In this document: positions 19,328-30,400 of the stretch, one piece after another
Layout of the letters: the number at the start of each line of letters is the position of its first letter
Position numbering within the stretch: the stretch's first letter is position 1
Assembly: GCA_010909165.1 (NCBI GenBank)
Contig: VJWM01000063.1
Span: 62,001 to 126,000, forward strand
Reading direction: 5' to 3'
Length of the DNA stretch: 64,000 bases
Source of the DNA: Anthoceros angustus
Taxonomy: Eukaryota; Streptophyta; Anthocerotopsida; Anthocerotales; Anthocerotaceae
Made by a program: the position numbers and the translations under genes
The notes under the pieces: model-generated
Seen by the model: the letters and a program-made list of their open reading frames with translations, nothing else
Databases searched by the model: none
What the model was told of the DNA's origin: nothing

Positions 19328-22054
19328 ATGAGTTCAAAGAATGCAGGTTTGGCAAACAACGAAGCCGCGAGCTGCACCACCTTTGCAAGCAAGCCAGTCT
19401 GTGCAGCCAGATGGGTGGCTGGAGACGGGCTCTTCTGGCAACAGTTCGTTCTGGACTCCAGGGTTTGGTGGAATCGTAGGCAGGGGGGCCCTGAACAATC
19501 TCTGCAAGCCGGTTGGATGGATGGATGCGCAGCTGATGGGCTTGCTGCACCTCCGTCCAAGTGGAGCGTGGGGCATGATCTTGGCCAAGGCAGACATGCA
19601 GGATACGAGAGATGGGTGTCGGCTGAAACCGTTAGCAAACTGTGCCGGCAGGGGCAGCTCGTTGAGGCCGTGGGCGCTCTGGGAGTTCTGGTGCACAGAG
19701 ACTCTCCAATCTCGGAATCTGTATTTTACACGGTGCTCAAAGTGTGTGTGGCTAAGAAGGATCTGCGTCTAGGCCGCCGTGTTCACGGTCTGAGCGTGAA
19801 GAAAGGGTATGAGTCGGGAACGTTCTTGTGCAATCACATTCTGCGAATGTATGCTTCTCATGGCAGGTTAGAAGAAGCTATGGATGTGTTCGCAAGGGTT
19901 GTGAAACCAGATGCCTTTACTTGGTCTGCTATGATCTCTGCTCATGTCAAGCATGGACAAGACAGGCAGGCTGTGGAGCTGTATCACAGGATGCGCAGGT
20001 CAAGTGTGAAGCCGGATGGACATGTGTTTGTAGCAGCTCTTCAGGCTTGTGCGAGGGCAGCAGACTTGAAGTCGGGGCAGGAGGTGCATGCTGATGTGTT
20101 GGCTGCTGGCGTTGAGCGTGATCTGTTTGTTGGAAGTTGCTTGGTGGACATGTATGCGAAGTGTGGCAGCTTGGAAGCTGCTCAAAGAGTGTTTGATAGT
20201 CTAGGGCGGAAAAGCGTGGTAACGTGGAGTTCCATGATAGCCGGATATTCCCAGCAGGGGATGGGGCAGAAAGCCCTTCGTCTGTACAGGGATATGCAAG
20301 AGGAAGGTACTGTTGCACCTGATGCTGTCACATTTGTGTGCCTCCTGCAGGCATGTGCAAGTCTGGGCCCCCCTGCCTTGGATGATGGAAAGCAGCTTCA
20401 TGCTCAAATTAGGGAACAAGGGCTTGAAAAGGATGTGTTTGTAGGCAGCAGTTTGGTAAACATGTATGCAAAGTGTGGCGATCTAAGGGATGCTCGGAGT
20501 GTGTTTGATGGCCTGGTTCACAAGAACGTGGTGACATGGAATGCTATAATAGCGGGATATGCCCAGCAGGGCATGGGGCAGGAAGCCCTTGCTCTTTTCA
20601 GGGCTATGCAGGAAGACAGCATGGCTGCACCTGATGCTGTGACGTTTGTGTCCGTCCTGCAGGCATGTGCAAGTGTTGGCACGAAAGCTTTGGAGAAGGG
20701 AAAGCAGCTTCATGTGCAGATTAGAGACCGAGGGCTTCAAGGTGATGGGTTCGTAGCCAACAGCCTGGTAAACATGTACGCAAAGTGCGGCAGCTTGGAG
20801 GATGCTCAGGGCGTGTTTGATGGACTCGGACAGAAGAATGTCGTCACGTGGAATGCTATGATTGCAGGATATTCCCAGCAGGGTATGGGCCGGGAAGCTC
20901 TTCTCCTTTACAACGCCATGCAAGAAGAAGGCATCGTTGCACCTGGTTCTGTGACATTTGTGTGCCTCCTGCAGGCATGTGCAAGTCTGGGCACCCCAGC
21001 TTTGGAGAAGGGAATGCAGCTTCATGCGCAAATTAGAGAACAAGGACTGCAAGCTGATGTATTTGTCGCCAGCAGTTTGGTGAACATGTATTCAAAGTGT
21101 GGCAGCCTGGAGCATGCTAGGGGCGTGTTTGACAGACTTGTGGAAAAGAATGTCGTGACGTGGAGTGCCATGATAGCAGGATATTCCCACCAAGGCATGG
21201 GCCAGGAAGCCCTTCATCTTTACAGGTCCATGCAAGACCAGGGCATTGTCGAGCTCGATTCTGTAACATCTGTGTGCCTCCTTCAGGCATGTGCAAGCGT
21301 GGCAGCTTTGCATGTGGGAAGACAGCTTCATGCGCAGATTGAAGATCAAGGACTTCACGCTGATGCCAGTGTCGGCAATAGTTTGATAAACATGTATGCA
21401 AAGTCGGGAAGCATGGTTGATGCACAGCAGGTCTTTGATGAGTTGCCAAAAAGAGATGTTTTCACCTGGAGTGCACTGATTGCCGGATACACCCGACAAG
21501 GCGACAGTAAGGAGGTCTTTGACCTGGTTCACAGAATGAGAGAGGATGGCTTGCAGCCAGACGGCATCACATTCCTCAGTGTACTAACAGTTTGTAGTCA
21601 CACGGGTCTAGTGGACAAGGGGCGAGAATACTTTGAGGCTATGAGCAAGCAGTATGGTATCACTCCCACCACAGACCACTACACCTGCATGGTGGATCTT
21701 CTGGGCCGTGCAGGGCAACTGGATGAGGCACTAGCTTTAGCAAGGACAATGCCTCTACAACCTGATGCTGCCGTTTGGCACACCCTAATGGGCTCTTGTC
21801 AGAAGTGGAACAACGTGCAGGTTGGACGCCAAGCCTTCGACGAAGCAGTGAAGTTAGACAAGAAAGACGCCGCTGCTTATGTGTTGATGTCGAACATTTA
21901 CACCAGTACCCAAATGTGGGAGCAGGCACACGAGTTGCAGGCGCGAAGAAAAAGAATCGAGGCGTGGAAGCAGCCAGGCCAAAGCTGGTGGACAGACATG
22001 GACGGACTGGTGCACAGCTTCTCTGTTCTGGATAAGAACACATCTCAGGAGTAA
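19328..22054 (+). CDS. PPR protein, PLS-E1-E2 class with a WW-type PG box and no DYW domain
   Basis: Uninterrupted 908-residue frame. Near residue 35 a diverged PDF-like segment (WQQFVLDSRVWWNRRQGG) shows kinship with the KP genes, but the PDF/LWL half is lost. About six PLS triads follow, with S motifs such as CLVDMYAKCGSLEAA, SLVNMYAKCGDLRDA and SLINMYAKSGSMVDA. The C terminus has the last P-L-S (TDHYTCMVDLLGRAGQLDEA), E1 (AVWHTLMGSCQKWNNVQVG) and E2 with KQPGQSWWTDMDGLVHSF. It ends in KNTSQE with no deaminase. PGQSWW matches the PG box of the DYW:WW subclass as I know it. PPR proteins of this kind bind RNA in organelles and recruit a DYW deaminase in trans. Its triads differ from each other far more than those of KP3. 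Confidence 0.93.
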   Translation: MSSKNAGLANNEAASCTTFASKPVCAARWVAGDGLFWQQFVLDSRVWWNRRQGGPEQSLQAGWMDGCAADGLAAPPSKWSVGHDLGQGRHAGYERWVSAETVSKLCRQGQLVEAVGALGVLVHRDSPISESVFYTVLKVCVAKKDLRLGRRVHGLSVKKGYESGTFLCNHILRMYASHGRLEEAMDVFARVVKPDAFTWSAMISAHVKHGQDRQAVELYHRMRRSSVKPDGHVFVAALQACARAADLKSGQEVHADVLAAGVERDLFVGSCLVDMYAKCGSLEAAQRVFDSLGRKSVVTWSSMIAGYSQQGMGQKALRLYRDMQEEGTVAPDAVTFVCLLQACASLGPPALDDGKQLHAQIREQGLEKDVFVGSSLVNMYAKCGDLRDARSVFDGLVHKNVVTWNAIIAGYAQQGMGQEALALFRAMQEDSMAAPDAVTFVSVLQACASVGTKALEKGKQLHVQIRDRGLQGDGFVANSLVNMYAKCGSLEDAQGVFDGLGQKNVVTWNAMIAGYSQQGMGREALLLYNAMQEEGIVAPGSVTFVCLLQACASLGTPALEKGMQLHAQIREQGLQADVFVASSLVNMYSKCGSLEHARGVFDRLVEKNVVTWSAMIAGYSHQGMGQEALHLYRSMQDQGIVELDSVTSVCLLQACASVAALHVGRQLHAQIEDQGLHADASVGNSLINMYAKSGSMVDAQQVFDELPKRDVFTWSALIAGYTRQGDSKEVFDLVHRMREDGLQPDGITFLSVLTVCSHTGLVDKGREYFEAMSKQYGITPTTDHYTCMVDLLGRAGQLDEALALARTMPLQPDAAVWHTLMGSCQKWNNVQVGRQAFDEAVKLDKKDAAAYVLMSNIYTSTQMWEQAHELQARRKRIEAWKQPGQSWWTDMDGLVHSFSVLDKNTSQE

Positions 22055-22251
22055 CATAAGGGCTGAAACATTCTTCTAGGTGTGTATATTCCTGGTCGAG
22101 TTTGTAATTTCCTATTGCAGTCAAACTCATGGGGCTAGAGATTTCACCAGCTTCGGAACAAGCTTATGGCAACTCCATCTTCTGCTGTCGTTGCCCAGGC
22201 AACGCCCGCGGTGTGCCAATGACACACTGTTGCACGGGGGAAGTGCAGATG

Positions 22252-22342
22252 GAGGCTAGGCAGAGGGTGGTGATATCACTGGCAGCAGACAGTAGAGAGG
22301 GTAGAGTGGAGAACCCACCCTCTCTGCCTAGCCTCTATATAA
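22252..22342 (+). promoter_or_regulatory. Inverted repeat followed by a TATA box
   Basis: gaggctaggcagagggtgg (22252-22270) pairs with ccaccctctctgcctagcctc (22315-22335), apart from a 2-base bulge, around a 44-base spacer. TATATAA follows immediately at 22336-22342. This could be the promoter of the PPR-like unit now reduced to a fragment downstream, or a small foldback element. Region 22055-22251 shows nothing else. Confidence 0.4.
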
Positions 22343-22642
22343 TCCTGAAATGCTGCCATAGCCACAAGCTAGCAGGCCGGTGGCAGCAGTCACAAAACCC
22401 AGCGTTCATCGTTCAGGTCGGTAAGCGTTACATTTATGTCCACCAGGCAAGTGCCTACAAGCATGGTTTTTGTGTCCCCATTTCGCAGTCAGTGAGTGCA
22501 GTGCAGCTGCTCGGCCTCCTTCTGTGAGGCACAAGCACTTGCACACGTCATCTAGAGGCAAGGAAAGTTTCGCTGCCAGCCACCGCTCCGTGCCAGGCTG
22601 CGCAGCCTGCAGCAGCCTGTGAGCTTGGTCGGAGAGCCGGAG

Positions 22643-22786
22643 ATGAAGAGGAGAGACAGATTGCGAGCCATCATGTCCACATTGGATGCCGATGGTGAGC
22701 TGGATGAGCTCGTGCATGCGCAGGAAGCGACTGGGGAAGCACTGGTCGCTGCAGCAGATGAGACCGGCGAGGAGGAGCATATGTAG
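22643..22786 (+). CDS. Small acidic open frame of 47 residues (doubtful)
   Basis: Starts MKRRDRLRAIM, then an acidic stretch with LDADGELDELVHAQEATG, ending EEEHM. The D-x-D-G spacing recalls half an EF-hand loop but is too short to call. It lies between the TATA-like hairpin and the PPR fragment, so it may be the remnant N terminus of that unit. I do not assign a function. Confidence 0.2.
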   Translation: MKRRDRLRAIMSTLDADGELDELVHAQEATGEALVAAADETGEEEHM

Positions 22787-22849
22787 ACCGAGGCCACGGC
22801 TTTGCAGATCTTTTACACGACAGGGAGCACTGATTTGTGGACGTCGCGT

Positions 22850-23243
22850 ATGCGCTTGTGTTTTGAAGAAATGTGTTGTGAAAAAGGGATCTTTGTTGTG
22901 CAAAGGTCGCCGTGTGCATACTTTAACGGTGCGAACGAGGTATGAGTTGAATACGTTCTTGTGCAAACACACGCTATGGATGTGTGCTTCTCATGGCAGG
23001 ATTAGATGAAGCGATTGAGGGGGTCTTCGGGGATGCAGAACCGGATGCCTTCATGTGGTCCTCCAGGATTTCGGCCCATGTTAAACGGGGGCAGGACAAG
23101 CAGGCCGTAGAGCTATACCATGGGATGCGCTGGCCAAGGGTGAACCTTGTGGAAACGTGTTTGCGGGCAGCCCTTCAGACTTGGGCGTGGGGGCAGACTT
23201 GGAGGAAATTGGGAGTGCGCGTGCGTGCCTGCTCCAATATCCC
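22850..23243 (+). pseudogene. PPR gene fragment related to the E2-class PPR gene
   Basis: Two frames carry FLCKHTLWMCASHGR and then AEPDAFMWSSRISAHVKRGQ followed by DKQAVELYHGMR. They match FLCNHILRMYASHGR and KPDAFTWSAMISAHVKHGQ of the gene at 19328. A one-base shift near 23005 separates them. Similarity ends abruptly near 23240, where the DNA becomes AT-rich. The fragment covers only the first PLS triad. Confidence 0.8.
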
Positions 23244-24115
23244 TGCTACCTTATATTAGTGCTATTCTTATCAAATCAGAGAATCAAGGGGAGTTGATTG
23301 ATGTTGCTAAGAGAGATTTGCTTACTTGCTTTGGTTTATTACAAGTAGAATCTCTAGAATTAGTACTCCGATATATTCCTAATTTAACTGCTGGTCCAAT
23401 TGCGACTAGTAAGACTAATTCTATACAACCTCTCTTAAAATTTATCAAATCCGACTTTGAACTCAGACACAATGCCATTAGTGAAAAATTATCATTTTTG
23501 GCCAGTGGCTTCAATCATTTAGCACAATGTATTGAAGTATTAGATTCTAAAATTTCTAATAATTCTTTGCAGAAATCATCACTTTTACCTGCAGATTCTG
23601 TTCTTGATAAAATTCTTGAAGCAATGTCTCGCGTGATCTCCTCCGAGACAACACGCACACGACGTAGTCATGGATTTTAAATTCACCTGCCATGGTTGAT
23701 TGGGATGACGCTAGAGATCAACTTGACGAGTAGGTTAACAAAACGAAAGACCATTCTTCAACATTGGTCTATAATTATGCAGACAGTTCCTCCTCAGCCT
23801 TCTCATGAATCAACACTTATTGACGTGTGGATGATGAGCAACCTGCACAAAGATACAATTTTAGAACCAGACCAACCATTCCTGATCGTGCTGGTTGGAA
23901 GGAACCCCTATTAGGATACCTAGCTACTTCCGAAGCTGTATATCAGACGACTATCGACCCGGAAGAACATAATCAACTCATCCTTGGTTATTCATTACTC
24001 ATTTCTTTAAATAATTATTGTTTCGACATAATGGCATGTAAATATATTCATCTCCAACAACGATTTGAGGTGATAATTTCCAATCCCATATGTGAATGGT
24101 GCCACCTTATCACCT
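23244..24115 (+). other. AT-rich island with unrecognised open frames
   Basis: Base composition changes sharply at about 23240, from mixed to AT-rich. Open frames run to about 23680 (with FGLLQVESLELVLRYIPNL) and through about 23840-24115 (with YNFRTRPTIPDRAGWKEP). The latter recalls the basic Y-N-x-R-x-R-P linker found in some retroelement polyproteins, but I recognise neither. Together with the thymidine-kinase relic on the opposite strand this looks like a foreign insert. Its source is not established by the sequence. Confidence 0.35.
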
Positions 24116-24640
24116 AATTTACATTTGGCTAACAATTTTTCTATTCTATTTGCTAATGGAGTCAAAAAAGTCTTCTTTGCCGTTTGCTAATGGAATCAAT
24201 TGTAATAATTTTCCAAATGGTTTTCGACAGCTATCCCCGTCTAATCCTGCCACTATAATTTTCTTTTCTTTATTAGTTGATTCTTCACAAAATTTTATCA
24301 AATCATAGATGAATTGAGCTTCATCTATATCAATGGTGTCTAACCTATCAAACTGATCTTCACCAATTATCAACTTTAAACTCTTCAACTCCAATATAGT
24401 TAGACAATCTTATCGTTCTCTTGTATATGCTACAACTGTATTAATTGCATATCTTTTGTCTTTGTCAGACTTAACAAAGATTGCTAATCTACCTGCTTCT
24501 TGTTCTAATGGTATGCTTCTTAATAAGCAACTTATCTTGCCACTAAACATAGGTTCCATAATAATGAATTTTTCTCTATTTTTATCATTATCACTCATTG
24601 TCACTCTATTTTTATCATTGTCACTCATTGTCACTCTATT
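24050..24640 (-). pseudogene. Thymidine kinase (TK1 type) relic
   Basis: On the minus strand a P-loop segment EPMFSGKISCLLRS (near 24530-24575) is followed, after a frame break, by DIDEAQFIYDLIKFCEES. Next comes IIVAGLDGDSCRKPFG and then LLQLIPLAN (24170-24340). These are the ATP-binding, catalytic Asp-Glu-x-Gln-Phe and lasso-preceding motifs of TK1-type thymidine kinase, which phosphorylates thymidine for dTTP supply. The first Gly of the P-loop motif is Glu, frames are broken, and the zinc-binding C-terminal cysteines are disturbed by a small duplication (ttgctaatgga twice). RKPFG differs from the form I know in plant TK1, so a viral or other non-plant origin is possible but unproven. Confidence 0.7.
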
Positions 24641-24689
24641 TTTATCATTGTCACTCATTGTCACTCTATTTTTATCATTGTCACTCATG
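24571..24689. repeat. 30-bp minisatellite, about 3.7 copies
   Basis: The unit tcactcattgtcactctattt plus tttatcattg repeats perfectly at 24591-24620, 24621-24650 and 24651-24680, with partial copies at both ends. On the minus strand it reads as repeated MSDNDKNRVT directly ahead of the thymidine-kinase P-loop segment, so it extends that frame at its N terminus. Confidence 0.9.
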
Positions 24690-24874
24690 GCCAACTTCCT
24701 TGTGGCCATATGCAGCAACATGAATGCCATGAAGATCTAAGTAAAGTAGTACGCCAAACTCATTACAGAGCTATATTGGAAGGCTGGAACCACGACAATC
24801 AAAGTAAGCGCAATCCTCAGTTCTCCCCATTTTGCCCAGAGACCAACATTCTCTCTTTCAGCACGGGCTTCTTG

Positions 24875-24965
24875 CTGCAGGTACTTGTGGAGAGTGCAAA
24901 CAGGGTTCTTGTCATGTTCCTTATTGCAAACCATGCGGAAGCTTGCGTCCTTGCAAAGGATCGCA
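24875..24965 (+). pseudogene. NFX1-type zinc-finger gene relic, left part
   Basis: After a possible acceptor-like gctgcag the frame reads AGTCGECKQGSCHV, then PYCKPCGSLRPCKGSH. The cysteine pattern T-C-x-x-C-K-Q-G-x-C/L-H...C...C-G is that of NFX1-type zinc fingers found in ZNFX1-like helicases. The frame ends where the 9-kb transposon begins. Its continuation lies on the far side at about 34030. Confidence 0.6.
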
Positions 24966-25199
24966 CATCTTGTGAAGGGGTTAATATCCCAACCCCTTCC
25001 GTGAAATGAAACCCCTTAGCACAATTCACACCGAATACGCGTTTGGCTCTTTTTAAAAGCAGACATGTTCCAACGAGTAGGAATTGAGAAAAACTCTTTC
25101 GCACGACATGAAAGCGGTGCGGAGGCGGGCGCCTTTTCATTGATTCTTTGGAACATGGGAAGCGGGACATCAATTGCCTCAATGCAAGCGGGTCCATAA

Positions 25200-26310
25200 G
25201 TGATTGCGAACTAAGCGGCTGCAATGCACAGATCACTAAGCCTACTCCCTACGGCTAACTTGGGACTCGTCCGGGGTTGAGCAAACTCGAATCCATCACA
25301 ATAGCGATTTGAATCGCTCCACTTCCTCTTCATCGTAGTTCTCCCCAAGGCCCTAGTGTCTTCGTTTAGTCTTGTCTGAAGTGGTATGGGGTCGTGGAAG
25401 GCTGCCAAACGCTATCCAAGGATTGCTGTCCCCTGTCAAAAGTGCTCCAGCTTTTGGTCTTGACCGTCTTGCGTTTAAGGAAACAACTCGAGCTTGGAGT
25501 CCTTCTGATACACACCTCCTTTGCCCAGTGCAAGTCTCTGCGGTGGGCGTCAAATGTCGATTCTTCTTGACATCGGTAACCTCATGCCCGATCCTTTGTG
25601 CAATATATCCGCACACCTCAAGTCGCTTCTATAGCAATACAATTCATCCATAGTAGAGCCGCCGATAACGTTGTCCCACTCCCGAGCATACATCCAAAAC
25701 CCAATCCTCTCTCGAGAAGGTTCGGATAAGTTCATCATAAGGCCCGAGGCCTCGGTATGGGCAAACCACGACAGCCGTGGGACATGTACACTGTTTCTTC
25801 ACAAGTATCGTGAGCGATCACGACCTCCCATTGTTGAAAGTGCCGTGCATGGCATTGGGCATCATTGGAACTCTATCCTGTGAACCCATCTTTCATTCCC
25901 CAACCCATCGTGACATATTCCACGGTTTGAACCCACCCTGTCATTGTTCATGTTGGTCTTGTCCCATACAAATGAGACCAAGCCCTTTCTTGCACCACCT
26001 TCGCATGGACTCCGGCGGTGTGAGCCTCCTCCACACCATGCATGACAATCATTCTCAACTCATCGGAAGTTGTTTTCTCAGCTCGCAAAGCAGTGTCCAT
26101 CATCGCTTGTCAACACGTTTGTCCAAGGGCCCAACCCCTTGGAGCGTCCATCACCATAAGTGTGTCTTGGCGTCCTCTCGAAATCACGCATGTCGCCAAA
26201 TCTCGGCTTTCCACTTGATGCACTTGTTTATCCGAGGAGGGCACACCGAACACCTCGCCTCCTCAAGGTCCTTGTCCGCTAAAGCACGCTGCTCGTCCTC
26301 CAGCCCTTTC
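25200..26310. other. Transposon interior without a recognisable gene
   Basis: Open frames exist on both strands (for example plus 25777-26331) but none carries a motif I can name. The stretch probably belongs to the minus-strand coding relic next to it. Confidence 0.3.
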
Positions 26311-26317
26311 CAATTGT

Positions 26318-27470
26318 TCACCTCAAAATAAAATCTGAAGGCATCCGGAAGTTTGGACAAGACCTCAATGTCCTTCGATTCTTGCGAACCACAAGTTTGT
26401 TAGTCCAAAGTGGGAAAGAACCGAATGGGCGGCCGGCGGCGCCTCCATGACCTTGCGTGAGCATGGACAAGAAACTCACCTTTCCGGGCGATTTGAAACC
26501 ATGACGGTCAGTCATGGAATGCAGCGGATATTCCTCTCGGACCTCCTCAAATGAAGAGCACCCGGTGCTTGACCATCGCCACTTGTATGACATGAAACTT
26601 CTTCCAAGCGTGATCTCCTCATCCATGCCCTTCAAATCAATCGGGCGATTAACACCTTTTACATCGCGGTGACGAATTTCTTGTGCACTCTCAGTAGTAT
26701 GCCTTGGAACGATTTCCATGGCTTTGCCAACATGTCCTTGACTTCACGTACACAATGTCCATTTGCTTCTGCTCCTCAGTCAACTTGCGCTTCCCTTTCC
26801 CTTTCTTGCTTGTTCCTGCTGGTAAATGCTTCTTCTGTTCCGGTAGTTCTCCAGCCTCCCACTTCGAAAAAATAGAGTCTACATTGGCCCACACCTTTCC
26901 CTCCTGCTTGGCAATGCATAAAATGTGTGTGCGGTTATCCACTTTGTTCTGCTTATACACATCGTCTTGGCTTCATCATCCTCAATCGCCCAAGCACCTT
27001 ATGCATTGTACTTCCATGCCATTGTCATCTTCTCCTTCGTTTGCTATCAAAGCTCATCTCTTAAGTATCGGACGCTCAATGAAGTTCATCTTCTTCCGCT
27101 TTGTCCATAGTGTTGTGATCGGTGGCAAGGACTCGCATTTACGGTATAGTAAGCCCGCAATAGACATGCGCTTCAACGTATTGGAACCTCTTCTTCCCGG
27201 TGATATATATCATAGATGTTTCATGGTCGCATAAGTGTGGTTCCCACCAAGAACCCCATAACATATTTTTTCGCCATCTCTTCCATCCAACTTGAGGTCA
27301 TTGCACTCACTTGGATCAATCATACATAATAGTGGCGTACACCCTCCTCTATCCTCCCTTGAAATAACTCGCCGGATAATTGGCCCATGCCTCGTCAACC
27401 CCTGCATCTGCATCCGGTGTAATATCACGGGTCGTAAGTTCTCCAATTTCACCACTTGTCTCCATGACAA
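26318..27470 (-). pseudogene. Transposon-borne coding relic, unidentified
   Basis: Three minus-strand frames follow one another. The first (27470-27210) contains LRPVILHRMQMQGLTRHGP, later CYGVLGGNHTYATMKHL. The G-G-N-H...A stretch resembles the nucleotide-binding motif of ParB/sulfiredoxin-like proteins, but this is tentative. The second (26960-26691) has a Lys-rich stretch, GTSKKGKGKRKLTEEQKQMD. The third (26719-26318) has no motif. Frame breaks between them indicate decay. Since the transposase lies on the other strand, this may be the element's second gene. Confidence 0.4.
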
Positions 27471-27479
27471 CCTTCTTTC

Positions 27480-30400
27480 CGTTTTGAATCCCTTAGGCGA
27501 GTGAGGGGTGCATCGGCCTCAGCGTCGCATAAGGCGTTCTTCGTCTGTCAAAATATGCATGGGAATGCCACCAAACACTTCCTCTTGTCTGCCGCCCTTT
27601 TGATTTCTTTTCTTCCTCCCTCTCCGTGCTTCCACTGCCGGGTTTCTTCGCACCCTTGGAATCCAACACATGACACCCCTTGAGGCGCGTGGTCGTCTCT
27701 CTCCTATGGCGAGAGGCGGCCGGGCCCCCGCCTTCTTCCTCCGTCCATACCGTGTGTCCCCCGCACCCACTTCCTCATCTGCCTCCAACGTCGGCCTCTT
27801 CCACCGCGGTCCAGTGGAAGGGCTCTGTGGATGGAGGTATGCGGCGCCGGCCGGCGGCGCCTCCTATCTCCTTCACAGGCTGGATAAACCGGTTGGGATC
27901 CGGAGTGGCCAAGTCCGAGCCCTGCACTCTTCGCCTGGCGGCGCCGGCGCCCACAGCTACCTCCTCGGCATTCACTACATCTGTGTGCACACTCATAGAT
28001 GGCCCATGCCAAGCCTGGGTAAAATTGCCGCATCCCTATGTTCGTCTGTCCCCAGAGACTTCATCATCGGAATGTCCCCACGTCAGAATCGGGCCCTCTT
28101 CCTCATCGGATGGGCCAAGTTCGCTCTCTGGAAGTCTGTTTCGGGCTGCCTCTTCAACCATTCTTTGATGTCTGCACCCTTCTCATCGGCTCTCTCCTAT
28201 GATCAATGACTCTGGTTATCTTCCACAGATTGCCCTTATAAGGGCCATTCCTACCAAAGGTGGTGGAAAACAAACAAACAAGTTGAATGTTAGTCATCAA
28301 AGTCGGAGGGTTTCGCATAATGTCGTTGTTGAAACTTACGTAGCTGGCGCATGCATTGAACTCTTCCACTATTCGGAGGTGCACATTTTTGGCGTTGAAT
28401 CCTTGGAGGTGAGAACATAAGACCTGTAAAACTCGGGGTCTGGATGACGGCATCGAACTCGTATGGCAGTGGTGCACAATAGCGTGAACTCGGCTCCCCT
28501 CGTTCATGTCCATGTTTGCCCAGTTACCACCCGGCCTTGCTCTCGATTGCCCCCGATACCCCATTATCGAGTTTGAGCAAGGGGTCCATGTCTTGCTTCA
28601 ACCTCGGTGCGGATCCTGGACTAGCATCCAATCCTTCACAATGACAATAGGGTCTCTGGCCACCTGCGGATGTGCACTCTCTTCATAGCGAATGGCGGCG
28701 GAATTGGTCGACCGGATGCTTTGAAGCCTTGCCTCCCTCCTTCCCACTCCTTGCCCGCCCACTGCGTTACGCTTGTTTTCCCAAGACATGCTCCCATTTG
28801 CTTGCCCAGAGGCTATATGGCCCCCACCCTCCGAATGTCGGCGTGCCTCCCAAACTTCCTTCCAGCCACAGCCTTCCTCTCGTGCGGAACCTCGTCTTTG
28901 CGATTTACGGATGTCTTCGTCTTAAGCTTTTGCCTTCTTCGCCATTCTGCGGGGTGGAGGATCGAATCCTCACCAGTCCTTCTTGCTCCGCCTTCCGCTC
29001 GCCATCTTTAAGAATGAACCCTGCAGACTGTCAGCACATCACGAATTTGGAAGGCAGCAAACAATTGTTTCACATGGAAGTAGAACGAACCTCCCTCGCA
29101 GACCCCGCCGATTGATGCACCTGAGGAATGCCCGGCTCCTGTCTCCCCAACCCTGAGCGTCTGCCCGTGATAGCTGAAATCCCAAGCGCGCGCGGCTGCG
29201 AAGGGAGGATTCGTGGAATTGTGGACGGACACCTCCTCCAAATCGGGCAACACCGCGGTCGACGCTCCTCGTTACTTCTCCTCAAGTGGAAGTCTTGGCA
29301 CGCTCCACCGTGACGGCAAGTGGCAAGAAAACAAATAGTAATTAGGGTTTCCTCCCCAACGGTATTTATAGCCCAAAAACATGCTGTATTAACTTATGCC
29401 AAGATATATCCATATACCCCATATATAAACCACGATATGAACCATAACCCTATTGACTTGGGTGACGGCCGCACACTCAATGTGGACAATAAAAGCGGAG
29501 GCGCGATATGCCGTTAGATATAGTATCGGGAACTCCATCATGTTGTCGTTATTACAGAGGAACATAATATCCTACCCTACCCGACGCCTATCCATAAAGA
29601 CAATGGCCATCTTCACCATTTTCCTCGTCCGGAGGTCTCTTCCGGAAGACACACGGTGGTTTCAAACGACGCGAGTGTGGTTTCAATCGGCTCTTCTACA
29701 AGTTGTCGCATACCATGTTGCGCTCACCCACACCACTAGCGAAGAGGTTTGAGTTCGGCCCTTTTGGAAGGATTACTTGGTTTTCACCCCTATCTTGTTT
29801 TGATTCGAGTTCGATTAGTGCATCCGGTTGCGGGATGAACAATGGGAAGAAGGTTTCTCTTCACAATGTCGCGTGTTTCCGTAAAGATGGAAGCGAGTAG
29901 ACTGTTGAGCAGCCACCACGTCCCACGAACACAGGCATCACCGTCGAGTGCGTTTTGCCATTCCGAAAGGCGTGTTGATAATGAAGGTAGAGGATGATTT
30001 TTCCATATGGGCTGGGCGCTAGTCTTTGTATCAACCGGTTGTGGGATTTTGATGCATTCTTCCGATATTGTTGTTCGGTCTGGCGCGAAGGCGCGCCGAT
30101 TCCGTCGCCAACCGTCCGCGGTGTTCCTCCAACACCTAGGAATTTGCATCGGTATCTTTGCGTTGGAGGAAGCCCATCCAACCGACGTTCAAGCTTCCCG
30201 AATGGCGTTGGCGTTCTCCCGGATACATCGACGGTTTACGCCGTGGTTTGTTTTCCTGCGGATTGATGCGTCCGCTCACCGGTTGAGGAAGGTCCCATTT
30301 GACAATGAAGATTCGGCGTGTTTGATCACGATGCATGTCGTTCCTTCCATCCCAAGCCTTTGAGTGAGTCTCAAGGCTCCAACAAGGCGGTTGTTATATC

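Noticed and set aside
22643-22786. EF-hand protein
   Set aside because: Only a partial D-x-D-G loop is seen in a 47-residue frame; a helix-loop-helix pair is missing.
24585-24730. CRISPR-like repeat-spacer structure in the 30-bp repeats
   Set aside because: Repeats are contiguous with no unique spacers.
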